64,000 nt of DNA from Tetmemena sp. SeJ-2015 (GCA_027382625.1 JAJKFJ010022336.1:124001-188000), one strand, 5' to 3'; positions 25,150 to 38,977 are shown, numbered from the stretch's first letter. Numbers and translations: made by a program. Notes: generated by a model from the sequence alone, not told the origin.

Positions 25150-25348
25150 ATAATGCTTATTGTCAAGGTAATTGAGTTTATATTTAACTTAATAAGGTTA
25201 GATTTTCGCACTCTATAAGCTTATGCGGAAAATTGTAGTTGCTTTATTTTAGTTTAATAAATAAACAATTAAATTTTGTCAGTTAAGATCTAATATTGCT
25301 AAGTTTTCATTCCTTCTATATTTATTTTTCTAATTTTCAGTAAGAATA

Positions 25349-28300
25349 ATGAAGTAATCTGCTGAGCATCAGTAGCATGCGAAACTTTAGAACCAAAAGC
25401 AGCAATAATACTTAGAGCAGTCAAATCCTCATCTCTAATCTGATGCTGCTTTCAGATCTTAGAATACAGTGGCGCATATGAGACCTAGCTTGCAATAAAC
25501 TCCCACTTCTATTCACGGCACTAGCTATCAATCCGAGCCTCTCTCTCAAACTAGACTACTTCTTGAAAGCTTAAACAATACTTTAATGTCTCCCAAAAAT
25601 AATCAGCAAAATGGTATCTAGCCCTTTATATTGTATGGGATTCTTTGTTATATTTACCTATAACAATTAGAAAGAGAGAGGTAAAAATTGGCACTAACAG
25701 GAGCAAATTAAAAAAGCAAGTGGAGAGGATATGAGAGATGATGGAGAGGAGAAAACCAGAGAAAGTTTATCCTAGTAAAAGAGTGTTTCACAAGTACTTG
25801 ACTCATAACTTAATCAGGGACAAGACTTCTAGAATTAAACACTCTATTTCTGTTAACTTAATTTTCAGAAGAACCAAGGAGTAAAGTATATTGGAGATCA
25901 AAGACATCCCTTGCCAAGAAATCATAAATATTATTTATTCATCACATTTTCATGTTTCAATCCTCATGTATTTCATTAAAAGTTTAACTTCAGTATAATG
26001 GCATTTTTATAATGTAGATGTGTCGAATAGCACTTCTGCGCCAAGCAACAACTAGAACAACTTGAATTTCCTGCTTTAAGATCTTTCTCTGCAGGCATCA
26101 ACCTACTCTCAGTACTCAACACCAACTCCCACCAAATCTTTGATGTTACAAGACCATACTAATTCCATGAACAGAGCGAGTGCAGGTATAATAAGTCATG
26201 GCGACAACTAAGATGACCAGCTTGCTAAGAAGCTTGATCAGTACTATCAATCCAATCCCTTGGTTGCAATTCCAGAGTCTTGGGAAAACGAAAGCAAGCT
26301 CTCTGCCCTTCTTGACCAATCAAGCATGAGAAAATAACTTTAGCCTGGTGGTAATAGTTCAACCTTGATAATCAATAATAATTAAAACTCTAACTCAAAC
26401 CTTTTCTAGCAATAGGAGAACAGGTCACAGTCTCAGAGAGATAATAACGCTTCTATTCATTATTAGTCTCAGCAATCTCAGAGATCACAAAATAAAAACT
26501 CATCACAGAACTCTATCAAGCGGTCTGCTTAATAAGTGGCGAGTGTTATAACTGTGCAATAAGACATTGCAGCTGCAGATGATGAAATGCAAATGAATGA
26601 AGAAGAGGACAATTACTAAGTTTTCAAGTCTGAAAAGGATAAGCTCTCTTATTAGAATAATCCTAGCGTGATGAGTGAAGGTGTAAACGCTACCGGATAG
26701 GAGGCGTAAGAGAGTTACTATTTAAGTTGCAAGTCTAATTAAGTATTGGCTAGTGAGATAGCTTCAGCTAGAAGTAATTTATAAGACAAAAATGATAAAG
26801 CAGGCAGCGTCTCTCATAGAAGTAAAGCCAATTAGAGTAATTCAAGTCATTTTAAATTTAATCTGTAGTTAATTCAAGTGCTAAATCTTCTAAGTAAAGA
26901 AACAATCAATCGTTTTAGAACTAAAGCTAAGCAGAAGAAGGTTTAGATTATCAGTCTAACAGAACTGACTGGTAAATTTTTCTTTTTTAAACTAGCAAAG
27001 ATGAAAAGAAAGAAAGACTTGAAGCTATAAAAACTCGACTTAAATAGCTTTTCTTGAACTATTGCGATTATTCCCTAGAAAGCGGGGATATTTTTGTTAA
27101 CTCAACTAACTTTTTCAAAGTGCTTAAAGATGCACAAATATTTGATGACAAAAAGATTAACTAAAATATTGTGAGCATCCTTCTCACTAAAGAGTGTAAT
27201 TAGCAACATACCAATATCTTACTTATAAATTTAACTTACTTCTTTGCTTAATTTTTTATAAATATGATAAAGCACATTAGCTTTGAGCAATTCTTGAATG
27301 TGATCTTAAGAATATCTGAAATTAAATACGAAGAAACTTTCAAAAGGCATCCTAAGTCTGCTTTAAAAGAATTACTTAAGAAAAATGTACTGCCTCTACT
27401 TAAAAGAATCGAAAAAGCAGTAGAATCGTAGAGTGATGAATTTCAATATTCCTTATATACTGTCTCAGAGCTATAATAATTGCTTATAAAACATTTTAAG
27501 TATAAATAGGATTTAATTATAACTCTTAAACTGATAGTGTATAACGATGACACCAAGGTAATTTTCACAGATATTTTCCCAATTCTTAAGCTAATTTACT
27601 CCAAATTCTTTGACCAGGAACTCTCTCTTAACAAAAGCAGCAAGCAAGGTGATTTGAAAAAGCTATCACTTAAATCAGTCATGAGTTTTGCCAGAGAATT
27701 TGAAATTTCCCCTTTTCTTGTTCACCAGAAAGCTTATATTTCAAAAGAAGATATTAAATTTTTTTAAAGGAAAATAAAAAAGTTATTTTTTGAAATAAAA
27801 AAAGCATTTTCATTTTTTAAATTTTTAGTTGAGCTTGTTTTTTGATATGGTACTCAATCACAAATGCTTAAACAACCCAAGAGCTTACGAATAATCCAGA
27901 GTTAGCAAAGCTCTTAAGCAGCAATCATAATCTTGGAAAAGTGTTCACTCTGAGTCACTTTGTGATATTCTTATATAGACTAAGCGTTATTTACTTCAAC
28001 CACTCTCAAGAAAACCCCCATGAATTCAATTTAATCAAGAAACTTCTATTCTTCTTGCGAAAGCTAGATAATTAAGATGGAAGCAAAATATTATTTATTA
28101 ATATACATTGATGGCTTCAAGAAATTCATGCTTAAGCTAAACAGGACATATAATGAGAGTTTGACATTTTTGCCATCGAAGGATCTCTTGGCGCAAATTT
28201 TAAAAGCAGAGGGCGTTGATGATCTAGTTCTTAATTCTTAGGAAGAACTCTAATGGGTCACCAAGGAAGCGATGCTTTCTAGAATCTTAGATAAGCATCT

Positions 28301-31203
28301 CTTTGCTAACTAATTCTTAGAACCAAGGAACAGCAATTCTGAACAAGAAAATATTATTAGTAGGATTTAATATTTTTTATTGTGAATTTAGAAATATGAA
28401 ATTACAATAAAGAATATTGTTGAAGAAAATAATAGAGCCATCTGGAGAAGATTCTTGCATTTCTATAATTTCATCTGTGCAATTTATCTCAAGTTTAAGT
28501 AAAAACTATTTGAAGGGTAAAAATCAAATTTGAACAAATTATTCTCAATCGTGGGTCATCAGTATTTATCTTTTTTGATAATAAATCCTGCTGATAATAA
28601 AATAAATTGTTTTAAATTTCATTATTTTAAGATGGTGCTACGGCCACAGATGAGAACGATCAATAAAATTAAGAGTTCTTGCTGAACAGTGAAGACGAGT
28701 TAAGAAAGATTTTTGAAATTTATTGCTCCTATGGAGAGCCAATGAATACCAAGTATTTAAAATCTAGCAAACTCTTCAAAATGCTTAGAGAGTGTGGGCT
28801 AATTAAGGGTATTTCAAGATTACCTTAGAACGCTCTCCAATCCTTCAAGTAAATCACAACTCAAGAAATGGATATAGCATTCAAACAGGTCAGCTCTAAG
28901 TCTATCAATTCTACTGTTGATGTTTTTGACCCTTTCAAATCTTAAATGTCAGGATATATTAACTTAATTATAATAGACTTATCAGGTGGAGGACTTGACT
29001 AAAGTTAGCAAATGTCGGGACTGTTAATGTTTCAATCCTAGATGTAACAAAGTAGAATGGGAGGTAAGTTTGGAGCGCTAGTTTCAAATAGAAGTTAATA
29101 CGGATAGAGCTCCTCAGCAATGAAATCAGCAACCTTCGATAAGCAGTCTCATCTACTAGATAAAAATGGCACTAACTCGACTCGTCTAGATTTTAATCAA
29201 TTCAAAAAATTACTGGAAATCTTATCTTCAAAAATCTTAAAGAATAATTCGACAGGAATTTAAGACTACATAGAACTTATAAAGAACTTGATTCTGCCTT
29301 AACTAAAATTCTTGAACGACAAGAGGTGTGTGCATAGTGAGGGTATATCTAACCTACTCCTCAAACTGGACAATTAAGAAATGATTTCTTTGCTGACTAT
29401 TCTCCACAAGTCAATAATCGATCTCTACAGATCCTATGCTGATAGATAATTTATAACTATGACTAAGTATGAATGATAGTAAGGGATATATGAATTTCCA
29501 GTAGTACATTTAATTTTGCACCGACCACGATATTTTCCCAAGTCAGACTACTAAAGCTTCTCTATACAGAATTTTCCACTCATTGAGTTTCATGAATGAA
29601 GCATTAACTGGAGGTATGATGAGCTCTTAAATAGGCGGAGGATCTGCTATGAAGCCTTAGCTATCTACTATGCGTCCCTAGTTAGGAACTCCAAGCCATG
29701 GCGGTGGTGGTGTCAATGGACTTTTCCAATCCAAGATGTTTACTCCAATGTCTCGGGTTGGATCACCAAACAGATCTCAATTCTAACAGCAGCAAGTTAT
29801 CCAATAAGAAATGATTGACGAGCACTTATTCGTTGAGTCACTTGCCTTAGTTGCACTCCACATTTTAAATTGCAAGTTTTTTTACAATGCGGAAGAGTAC
29901 TAAGCTCAAATTTAGAGTCCAAAGCATAAATAGAAAAACAAAAACACCGGCAAATTCAAATCTCCTGAGAAGAAGGGAATCATACAATTGCCTAATTCAT
30001 TTATCATTTCAGATGAGTTTGATGAGGACAAAGCTTATGAGAATGATGTAATCTCAAGACTCGATACGAATAGTGACAAATCCTCAGTAGAGGCAGTCCT
30101 TTTATTGATTGAAAAAATGTCAAATTCTGAGGGAATTTTCAAGCGACTCAAGCAAGGCGATCTTGGAAATACCATCAAAATAAAAATTTAGCATATTTTT
30201 CAAAGCTAACTTGCTAGAGAAGAAAGATATATTAGAGCCGTTCAAGCAAAAGTATGAGTGGTATTTCAAGGCCAAGTATGGTGATAATACTGTCAAGAAG
30301 AGAAACTTTGATGATATAATGGAAATGAGCAGCGTCTACACAGAAAGCAGCTAACTAAGTTTTATATGAAGTTATTTGTGAATTATATTTTTAGATTATA
30401 GATTTACCAAGTTGTTTAATAAGATGCAGAAATTATTAAATTGTTCAGTATTCAGGTCTATTTTCACTTTATCATTAATGCGGGAGGATGATAAGCTAAC
30501 TGTATTAAAAATTTACTGCAAACTTTTATACTAAAGTTTAGAGCCTGAATTTTATGGTCTGGTAGTTGCAGATCTTCAGAAGCTTTTAAAGTTTGTTCCC
30601 TTCTAGAATTCAAACCATTGCTTGGAATTTTGTCTTCTCTCTAAGATTTTTGGGAATTAAGACTTATCTACTTCTATATATTTGTAGTAAATATACTTTT
30701 GGCCAATCCAGTATTAACACCGGAACTAACACTATTTATAAGCATTTTGCCTCCTTCTCTTTTTTACGTATTGCCATAGTTGTGGTTTAGATTGGTAGTA
30801 GTGAATGACTTTTGCATTTATAGATGATTAGGTTAGCCAGAGGATGTTTATCTGAGATGATGGGGGATCTAATTGGGATTGTTGAACTTTTGTTGATTAT
30901 TAGATTAGGCGTACTTCTAAAGTAGATGCTCTTTGCTTTGATCTTTTGCTAATTATGGATCTACAACAGACTAAATGTGAGTTCTTTGCTGCTCTAATGC
31001 AATAGTAGAGCTTTGAGGAAACGCATAATCTGAGAGAAGGTCTGAAGTATCTGCATTAAAAAAAAATGCATTCATCTTCATTTGGGGGTTATGGCTTCGA
31101 GTGTTTTACTCTTATATATTGTTTACAGCCTAAGAAGAGAAAAATAATTTTAACTTATCTTGATTTAGAGCGAATAGGCAACGAGTTTCGTAGTAATCTG
31201 TGA
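25349..31203 (+). CDS. Large protein with Gln-rich N-terminus and two p25-alpha/TPPP-like segments
   Basis: Starts MKQSAEHQQHAKLQNQKQ in a Gln/Ser-rich half (25.3-26.98 kb). Two related segments follow. The first (about 27.0-27.35 kb) has LFLNYCDYSLESGDIFVNS, FFKVLKDAQIFDDKKI and ISFEQFLNVILRIS. The second (about 28.69-29.23 kb) has FEIYCSYGEPMNTKYLKSSK, LFKMLRECGLIK and LDFNQFKKLLEIL. That is the helix-loop pattern of the p25-alpha (TPPP) fold, which binds tubulin in animals and is widespread in ciliates; the assignment is by eye. Helical regions follow each copy. After apparent introns near 30.36 and 30.8 kb the frame continues (LFNKMQKLLNCSVFRSIF, EETHNLREGLKYLHQKK) to TGA 31201-31203. Exon joins are incomplete and the last kilobase may be a separate gene. 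Confidence 0.5.
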
Positions 31204-31630
31204 CTCCTGCTGCTGCTTATACGTTTTAATCCTATAATACAATATTTGAGACTTGATTTAGCAAATTTAAAATTATTTATTTTGTTTTATTAATTTAGTG
31301 AACATGGAAAATTTGTATTTATAGACTTTTATCTTACATTTTCCTATGAGTAAGTCTCAAATTAAATATCCCTAAATAAATAAATTGATAAGTTGAATTA
31401 TTTAATTTGAAATTAAGATATGCGGGAGGAGGAATCAGCTTTGCTCATGAAAGAACGTATGAATTTAATTGTTTCCCTTTTTTCTTAATTATAGAATTTA
31501 TAATAATTTAAGCTCCCTCATTTGATGCACTTTCAAATCACCCATTTTCTAAAATAGGCCAATCAATTAACAAAAGCAATAGAAATAGAAATCAATTCAG
31601 CTTGTTGAAGTAAAATAAATATATAAATAA
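31204..31630. other. AT-rich spacer
   Basis: No coding frame recognised between the end of the p25-like gene and the first transporter copy. Confidence 0.5.
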
Positions 31631-33023
31631 ATTAATTAAAGTACTTTAGGATCATGATGAAAGTAGAGCAATGCAAATATAATATTATTATATTTATATG
31701 TGAGCAAGCAATTACAATAGAAGCACCTATAAATTCGAGAAAGGAAAGAGAGTATCCAAATAGAATAATAATGTATGCTAATTAAATAAACAAATGATTT
31801 AATCAAGAATAACATCGCCAATGTATGAAAACACTATGCTCGTGTAATCCAATGTAGCAACTCTGCTTGGCTTATCTAATTGGCAGGCGATTATCCAGAG
31901 TTGATTTGAAAAGTTTGAGCTTATTCCTAGGATGATTATAAGAGTAATTTGTTAACTATCCCACAAAGACGACAAGATAATTTTGTATAATCAATATCTT
32001 TTTAAAAATTAAAAAGATGCTACTATCCTAGTCATAACGATATACTAGCCAAAATGCGATAGAGAACAGAGTGAGAAAGCAGGCGTACAAGCCATTTACT
32101 ATAACATAGTGAACTTATTTTAGTTTTCGAAATAGGATAAAAGTCAACCCACATGAAATTGTTTGAACAAAAGCCATGCTATATTTAATGATTACAAGAA
32201 ATTTTAAATATGCTAAGGGAGAACAAATTCATATTATAATTTATAGAATTAAACAAGTCTTTATTATCTTACTAAACATTATCTTACTATGAATTTCCTG
32301 CGCTAATTTCATTGCTGTTTTGGTTAAGCAAATCTCTTCTTAAATTGTTTGAAAGTATCAAGAATATCCCTAAAAGTGACAAGCCCAAAAAATATATAAA
32401 CCATGTTGACTATTTCTATTGAATTATAGTCCCATTAAAAACAAATTGTAGAACTTTAAATTGAAGATGTTCTTTCTTTGAGGATGAATGCTTGAATACT
32501 CAGAGTAATAAAAGGAGTGAGGTATGAAATTACTGATAATAAGCTTATTGACAGCTTTTGAAGGGCGAACCAGTAGCAATACATATTTGTGGTTGATAAT
32601 ACGCATCTCAGAATTGTAAAAATAATTATTAAAAATAGTTAGATAAAATCAGTGCTATCAGTTTAAGCTGTTCTTTGTTAAGATTTCTGACATCCAACCT
32701 TAGAATATAATACTGGAAAAACTGAATGATGAATTGAAATAATCCTCGAGTGACCATGAGTTCTGAAAATGTGTATTTGGGGTTAATTTTTTGGACCTTT
32801 TTAAATATGAACATGTTCACCACTAACAGGAGAATCAATATTTATAATTCGTTGATAGCAGAATTTTGTTGAATTGATGCAATCATGGATATCATTCCTA
32901 GTAAGGGTTTTATTTTCTGTTGAAGTTCTTGTGTTAATTTTGTATTACATTAAGATCTACTTCTTCAGGAGTAGTTTCTTCTGTTCTAATATCTGCTGAT
33001 GTATCTATATTCATATTTTTCAT
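31630..33023 (-). CDS. Drug/metabolite-type (EamA/SLC35-like) transporter, array copy A
   Basis: First of a tandem family. An acidic N-terminus (MKNMNIDTSADIRTEETTPE, ATG 33023 provisional) leads to QKIKPLLGMISMIAS (TM1). Further conserved blocks are YTFSELMVTRGLFQFIIQFF and YYILRLDVRNLNKEQLK, and the C-terminal block holds the counterpart of LWIIAAQLDKASRIASLDYL. The layout, about ten hydrophobic helices in two halves, is that of the drug/metabolite transporter superfamily; the substrate is unknown. Several introns or IESs interrupt it. The C-terminus ends near ILKYFN, without the clear TGA seen in the other copies, so this copy may be decaying. Confidence 0.55.
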
Positions 33024-33895
33024 TTCTACAGTTGAGTTGTTTATGTCTTCATCGTCTGCTTTCAGGTACTTAATTTTGAATTTTATATTTTTTGTTAATA
33101 AGCAAAATTCAAAATTTATTTTTAAACTCTGTAATTATTAAGTAAATGGAATATCTAATAGAGTATACTTGATTCATTTGATTTTTGGTATTTTAATTTA
33201 ATAAGGCTTAGAATAATAAAATAATTAAATACGTGAATTTATATTTTTATAATTTTGACATGATTGTTATTTTAGTTTTTTATATTGGACATAACTTTAT
33301 AAGTTTAAATAGAATATCGCATTTCTTAATACTATGCATTAATTTTTTATATTTAATATAAGTATTTATCAACGATAATTGGGTATTTTAAACTTATTAA
33401 TTAAATTAACTCCTTATATGTCAAAGATTTTTTTCATTAATATTTAAATAATCTAAAAAAGTGAATGCATTTATTTTTTGTAATTTATGAACTAGCAATT
33501 TCATAGACTTAAATAAAAATTCCTGATAACATCATAATTTCTAAACAGCCTAAATTTTTCAAATACTTTTAAAAAATATTTTTCTATTTTGAGATAAATT
33601 AAGATTTAAATTAATCAGATGAGAATTAAAATCTGCAGCCAAATAAATTTATTCAATTTGCTGATAAAAATGATAATGACTTTTGAATTCAATCTTAAGA
33701 ATAGGGTGGCTAATTAAGGATTAAATTTAATTTTTCATAGTAGAATCAAAATGAAATAGAAATATTGAAAAGTTGAGAAAAATTAACCGCTTATATTTAT
33801 TTTTGTAATTTCAATAAAATTTAAAAACAAACAATGAGTAGTAAGTTATATTTATTTTATAAAAAAAATTGAAACTGGAAGCAATTTAAAAGGTA
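33024..33895. other. AT-rich non-coding spacer in transporter array
   Basis: About 870 bp of very AT-rich DNA with only short frames. Confidence 0.6.
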
Positions 33896-34257
33896 TCAGT
33901 CTAATTAATTTAAATATTTTAGAGCCATAATTAGGGATGAACTGCCAATATTTAAGCGAAAATAATTTTAGTTCTACACGTTTATTCTATTTTATTTATA
34001 AGAATAATGATAGAGACTCCTAAAAACTCAATAGGTTTCATTTAGTAGCCTAGTAAAATTTAAATATAGAAATGGAAATTAAATTATAAAATGATGTCTC
34101 CAGTATAAGAAAACACTATTCCTATGTAATCTAAGGATGATATTCTGCTGGCTTTATCTAGCTGCGTAGCTATTATCCAGAGCTGATTGGTCAGAGTTGA
34201 GAAAATGCCAATCAAGAAAATTAGCAGCAGCTACTCACTATTCATGAAATTATAAAA
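33896..34257 (-). pseudogene. Truncated transporter remnant, array copy B
   Basis: Only the 3' third is present: counterparts of the TNQLWIIAAQLDKASRI and LDYLGIVFSYTGD blocks and the ending QLD plus TGA (33898-33896). Where the other copies continue upstream, the sequence switches at 34258 to a MITE-like segment and then to AT-rich DNA. Probably a dead partial duplicate. Confidence 0.65.
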
Positions 34258-34330
34258 GATTTGGGGGCTTTCCTGTCATCCATTTTTTATGAAAATATGA
34301 AAAATCCGATCTAGCCTAAAATACAGAAAA
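34258..34330. mobile_element. Degenerate G-run MITE arm
   Basis: TTGGGGGCTTTCCTGTCATC followed by a T-run and ATGAAAATATGAAAAATC matches one end of the element at 49090-49256, with substitutions. It lies exactly where transporter copy B loses homology to its siblings. Confidence 0.6.
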
Positions 34331-34789
34331 CACCAATTTTTAGTCCAAATTCAAATAAAAGATATCCTACTCATATTTTTATTTTAGAGAATTATCATAA
34401 TGTTTTAAGAACATCAGGGTTGAAAATTTTATCTTTAAGGCGGCTTTATAGAAATTTTCTTTATTTTTTGCAAAGATTACTATAATTTTTTTATTGATAA
34501 TCAACAAAGATATTTCATGCTTAAAGTCATTTATTATTATAAGTTTTATAACAAATAAGCTTTAAAATTTTAAATAAATATTAGTTTATTAATTATAAAA
34601 TATTTGAAAGATAGATAAAATAAAAGAGGCTTCTTTATTTATCTGTTTATATAGAAAAAATAATGGTTGCATAAATATTAATATTTTATATAAATTTTAA
34701 ATATCTATCTTTTAATAGGAGCTTCAAATTAAAAGAAAATATATGCTTTAAATAAAACATAAATTATTTATTAATTTAAAATAAAACTG

Positions 34790-34842
<53 letters not shown>

Positions 34843-35048
34843 ATCATGACTTTTGATTCATCTAAAAATTACTATTAAGGAATTTAAATTTTTTTTATTT
34901 TTCATTTTTCATAAATGAATATAAATCATGAATAATTAAAAAGGAAACTAAATTAATTTATTTTTTTACTAATTTGATAAATATAGTAAATTAACAAAAA
35001 GATTAGTAAGTAGTTTTATTTTTAAAATTTAAATTAGCAATTTAAATA
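34331..35048. repeat. AT-rich spacer with 51-bp poly(A) tract (34790-34840)
   Basis: No genes. An uninterrupted run of 51 A ends at TGATCATG. It could mark a retroposed 3' end or be a simple homopolymer; no adjacent processed gene is recognised. Confidence 0.7.
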
Positions 35049-36434
35049 TCAGTCTAATTATTTTAAAAACTTTAGACATAATTAGGGGTGAATGCCAATT
35101 TAATACAAAATAATTTTATTTTTTTCTATTTCAGTTTTCAATAATAAGAGCTCCTAAAAACTCTATTTCATTATATATAAAATAAAATATAAAAGGTAAA
35201 TAGGCATTTTTAAAATGAAAGTCTAGTATAAGAAAACACTATTCCTATGTAATCTAAGGATGATTCTGTGGTTGTCTAGCTCGTAGATTTTTTCCATAGT
35301 TATTGGTCAAGAGAAAATCCAATCAACGAAAAAAGAGCCTCACATCAACTCTCATAAAACGATTTAAACAATCAATTAAAAATGCATCTTACAATTATTA
35401 AAATGTTATATGCAATTATAAATTATCGAATATGAGACGTTGATTCTAAAAGAAATCCAAATTACTGAGGACACAATAAAAAAGAAAACTCCAAAGCTAG
35501 CGTTCACAATTGAAAAGTGAACAGTTCGGATTTTTCTCATAATTAAAAAGGTAGCAGAAGTTGTCACTACCTAAGAAAAGGCACAGAATAATCTAATCTT
35601 TCCATTTTAAAATTTAAATTGAACAAGGACGGAAGATGCTTATTATCCTTTTATAATGAAGTTTAAACAATCTCGCTATCTTAATAGAACAAGTCTCTCA
35701 TTAGGTTATTGTACATCACCAAAATTATCCCAAAAAGACAAGCAACAATGTTAAAGATTTAAAAATATAAATATTAGATCTCTACAGGCAGGATAGTTTC
35801 CTTAAGCAATAAATGAGATAAAATCATAGTAACTATGGGTATTAAATATGTGATGATTGCCATTAAGCTTATTGTGAGCTTTTAAACTGCATACCAATAA
35901 AAGTACATGTTCACGGTGGTAAGCACACATCTCTAAATTCTTTAAATTATTCCATTTAATACTTAAATAACTTAAATATCTGAGGAAAACATCTTTGTAC
36001 TGATTTTTGGTAACACTTTTTTTTTTGGGATCAGAAAAAGTATAATTAAACCGAAAAGATAACTATATGAAATACTCCTCGAGTAAACATCATATCGAAA
36101 AAAGTGTAATTTGAATTTAACTTTTGCAATCTTTTGAAAATTATAGAAGTTAACACGAGCATTTGCACTTTATTTTATTCTGAATTTAATTTAAGAAGAG
36201 CATTAACATCGAGCCCATCATGCAAAGCATTCCTAAAATAGGCTTTATCTTAGACAAAAATCCTTGAGAAGCATGTTTATAATTCTAATTGTTCTATAAT
36301 GGGATCAGCTGCTACTTTTCTTAATTTATTTCTTTTGAGCTATCTGTTTTCTGATTTAATGAAGAAAATTTTAAGTTTTGGTCTTCTCTATTTTAAGGTG
36401 AGGAATAAAAAGTTTGATAATCTTTGTGACTCAT
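35049..36434 (-). CDS. Drug/metabolite-type transporter, array copy C
   Basis: Starts MSHKDYQTFYSSPQNRED (ATG 36434), then LSKIKPILGMLCMMGSMLML (TM1). The middle contains the conserved FYWYAVQKLTISLMAIITY and SVHFSIVNASFGVF-like blocks. The last third is degraded relative to copies D-F: the LDKASRIASLDYLG block is scrambled by small changes near 35.22-35.31 kb. It ends FLKQLD and TGA 35051-35049. Whether it is functional is doubtful. Frame changes mark introns or IESs. Confidence 0.5.
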
Positions 36435-37259
36435 TTGCATTTACTATATTTGAATTTCATATTTAAACTCCCTTTATTCCTCTTTATTTTAATCACAGTT
36501 TTTTTTTATTTTTATTAAGATAATATGAATTAAATTACTTTATAAATTCAAAAATTTTGCTATAAGGATGTTCTAAATGATATAATAAATATTGTAAATA
36601 AACATTAACGAAGGAATAATTGGAGAAATAAATTGTGCTATAAGTAAGCACTCATTGATAAATTGATAAGTGCCGATCTTATTAACTTTAATTTAGTCTA
36701 TGAGTCTACAAATTCTATAATTATATTTCTATATCATTTACAGTTGGTAATTGTTTTTGGCTATGCTCTTTTCTTTTGTTAATTGAATCCATTGAAAACA
36801 TGTGTCTTAATGATTATGCCTACATTATTTTAATTATATATTTTTACCCATATTTGTATTTTAAAGAGTGAGAACTTAAATAAAAACTTTAAAATTTTAT
36901 AATAATTAATAAAGCTAAATAAATAAAATATTGCTAGAATGGCATATTCGATATCTGATATTAAAAAAATTATAGAAGCATAATAGGAAATAAGAATTTT
37001 CCCAAATTATTCATTTTAAACTGGTTCAATTCACCAAATTATATAATTCCCAAATATTATTTGTTTTAATGTCTAAGGTTAATTAAAGATAAGAAACGAA
37101 ATTGATTTATTTTTAATTCTTTATTTTTTTTTTTAATGATAGAGATAGATGTTTATTGAGAATAAAATGTTGGTACATATTTTAAAGTAAGAAGATAAAT
37201 AATTGTCTATGATGTCTTCTTTTCAAATGTATTAATTATCTAATGATAAGTGAGTGTAT
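36435..37259. other. AT-rich non-coding spacer
   Basis: About 820 bp between copies C and D. Nothing recognised. Confidence 0.6.
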
Positions 37260-38713
37260 TCAGTCTAATTTATTCAAATACTTTAGAACCATGATAAGGG
37301 AAGAGCTCCCAATATTAACAACAAAATATAACTATTAAACTTAAATTAAATCGTTCTTTCATTGCTATAATGATTGCAACTCCTAAAAGCTCAATAGCTC
37401 TCATTTAGTATCCATGCAAAATTTATTACTTCATAATAAATAATATTGTATCTATTTAAACATAAAATTATGTCACCTGCATAAGAAAATACTATTCCAA
37501 GATAATCCAAAGAGGCAATTCTACTCGCTTTGTCAAGCTGAGCTGCTATAATCCAAAGTTGATTCGTCAGAGTTGAGAAAATACCAATCAAAAAAATTAG
37601 TGTCAGCTACTCACTATTCTTGAAACTCTCATAGTAAGATTTTATTAAATTATTATAAGATAAAATAAATAATATTCTACATTATATAAAAAAGATTGGG
37701 AACGTTATTTCTTATTGTAATCCATAATATAAAGGAAACGATAAACAAGAAAACTCCAAAGCTGGCATTTACAATTGAAAAGTGAACAGATCTGATCTTT
37801 CTTATTATCAAATAGGTGGCTGAGGTTGTAACTACCTATGCAAAAGCACACAATAATATAGTATCCATTGTAAATTATAAATTGAATAAAGACGGAAGAT
37901 GCTAATTATCCTTTTCTAAAGAAGTAGAAGAATCATTGCCAGTATCTTAAGAGAACAAATCTTTCATTAAATTATTGTACATCACCAAAATTATTCCAGC
38001 AAGGCAGGCCACTAAGTTAAAGATTTATTTTTTTATTTTATTAATGATCTCGACAGGCTTATTAGTTTCTTTGAGAAGTAGATTTGATAGAATCATAGTT
38101 ACTATGGGTACAAGATAGGTAATAACAGCCATGAGACTTATTGTGAGCTTTTGTATTGCATACCAATAAAAGTACATAGTGGTTGTGGTCAGCGTACATC
38201 TATATATTTAGCTTAAATCAATTACAATTAATTATAATCATCTTACAAACACATAGATGTACTGGATTCGAGTAACTTTTTAGATATGCTATTAAAAAAA
38301 GAAGAGCTGAATAGAAAATATTACGAATTAAAATGATCCTCTAGTAAGCATCATCTCGCAAAATGTATAATTTGGATTCAACTTTTTCAATCTCTTGAAA
38401 GTAAGAGAAGTAAACACAAGCAATAAATTATATTTGGGAGTTAAGCAGCAGCATCGAACCAACCATGCAAAGCATCCCTAGGATTGGCTTAATTTTGGCA
38501 ATAAAGCCTTTCTAATTTATTTTTAAATATGACTTTTCTATTAAGGAATGAGTTCCTGTTTTTCTTAATTCATTTCTATCGAGCTTACGATCTAGTCCTT
38601 TAACATAATTTTTTTTTAAAAAATAATTATTCCTCTCCTCTATTCTAAGGCGTATTATCAAAAGTTTGAACTTCAGCATGGCTCATGACTACTTGACTTC
38701 TTTTGTATTCCAT
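37260..38713 (-). CDS. Drug/metabolite-type (EamA/SLC35-like) transporter, array copy D
   Basis: Best-preserved copy. MEYKRSQVVMSHAEVQTFDN starts at 38713, then IAKIKPILGMLCMVGSMLLL (TM1) and FCEMMLTRGSF. WYAIQKLTISLMAVITYLVP and ILSNLLLKETNKPVEII form the loop and helices at the end of the first half. VVTTSATYLIIRKIRSVHF and SIVNASFGVFLFIVSFIMDY open the second half. LTNQLWIIAAQLDKASRIAS, LDYLGIVFSYAGDII and MVLKYLNKLD with TGA 37262-37260 close it. This is the two-half, ten-helix plan of the drug/metabolite transporter superfamily, at a membrane; substrate unknown. Interrupted by several AT-rich inserts (introns or IESs). Confidence 0.72.
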
Positions 38714-38977
38714 ATTTTCCAATTAGATATGATCACTTCCACCTTATGACCGAGATTTTGAAATCTTCTTAAAATAAAGTATTTTAAGAAATTTTAAACT
38801 AAAATCTATGAAGCCTTGGGTTAAAATATGGACATTTTTGGATTTTTGAATTTTTGTAAAATAATGGTTAGCTATTTATTTTTAGAATTTTGATGAGAGT
38901 ATTGTGATGAAATTAAAATTGCAAATTAAATATTGTAATAGTTTTAGTATAATCGTTTGATAGTAGTCTCTATTTGA

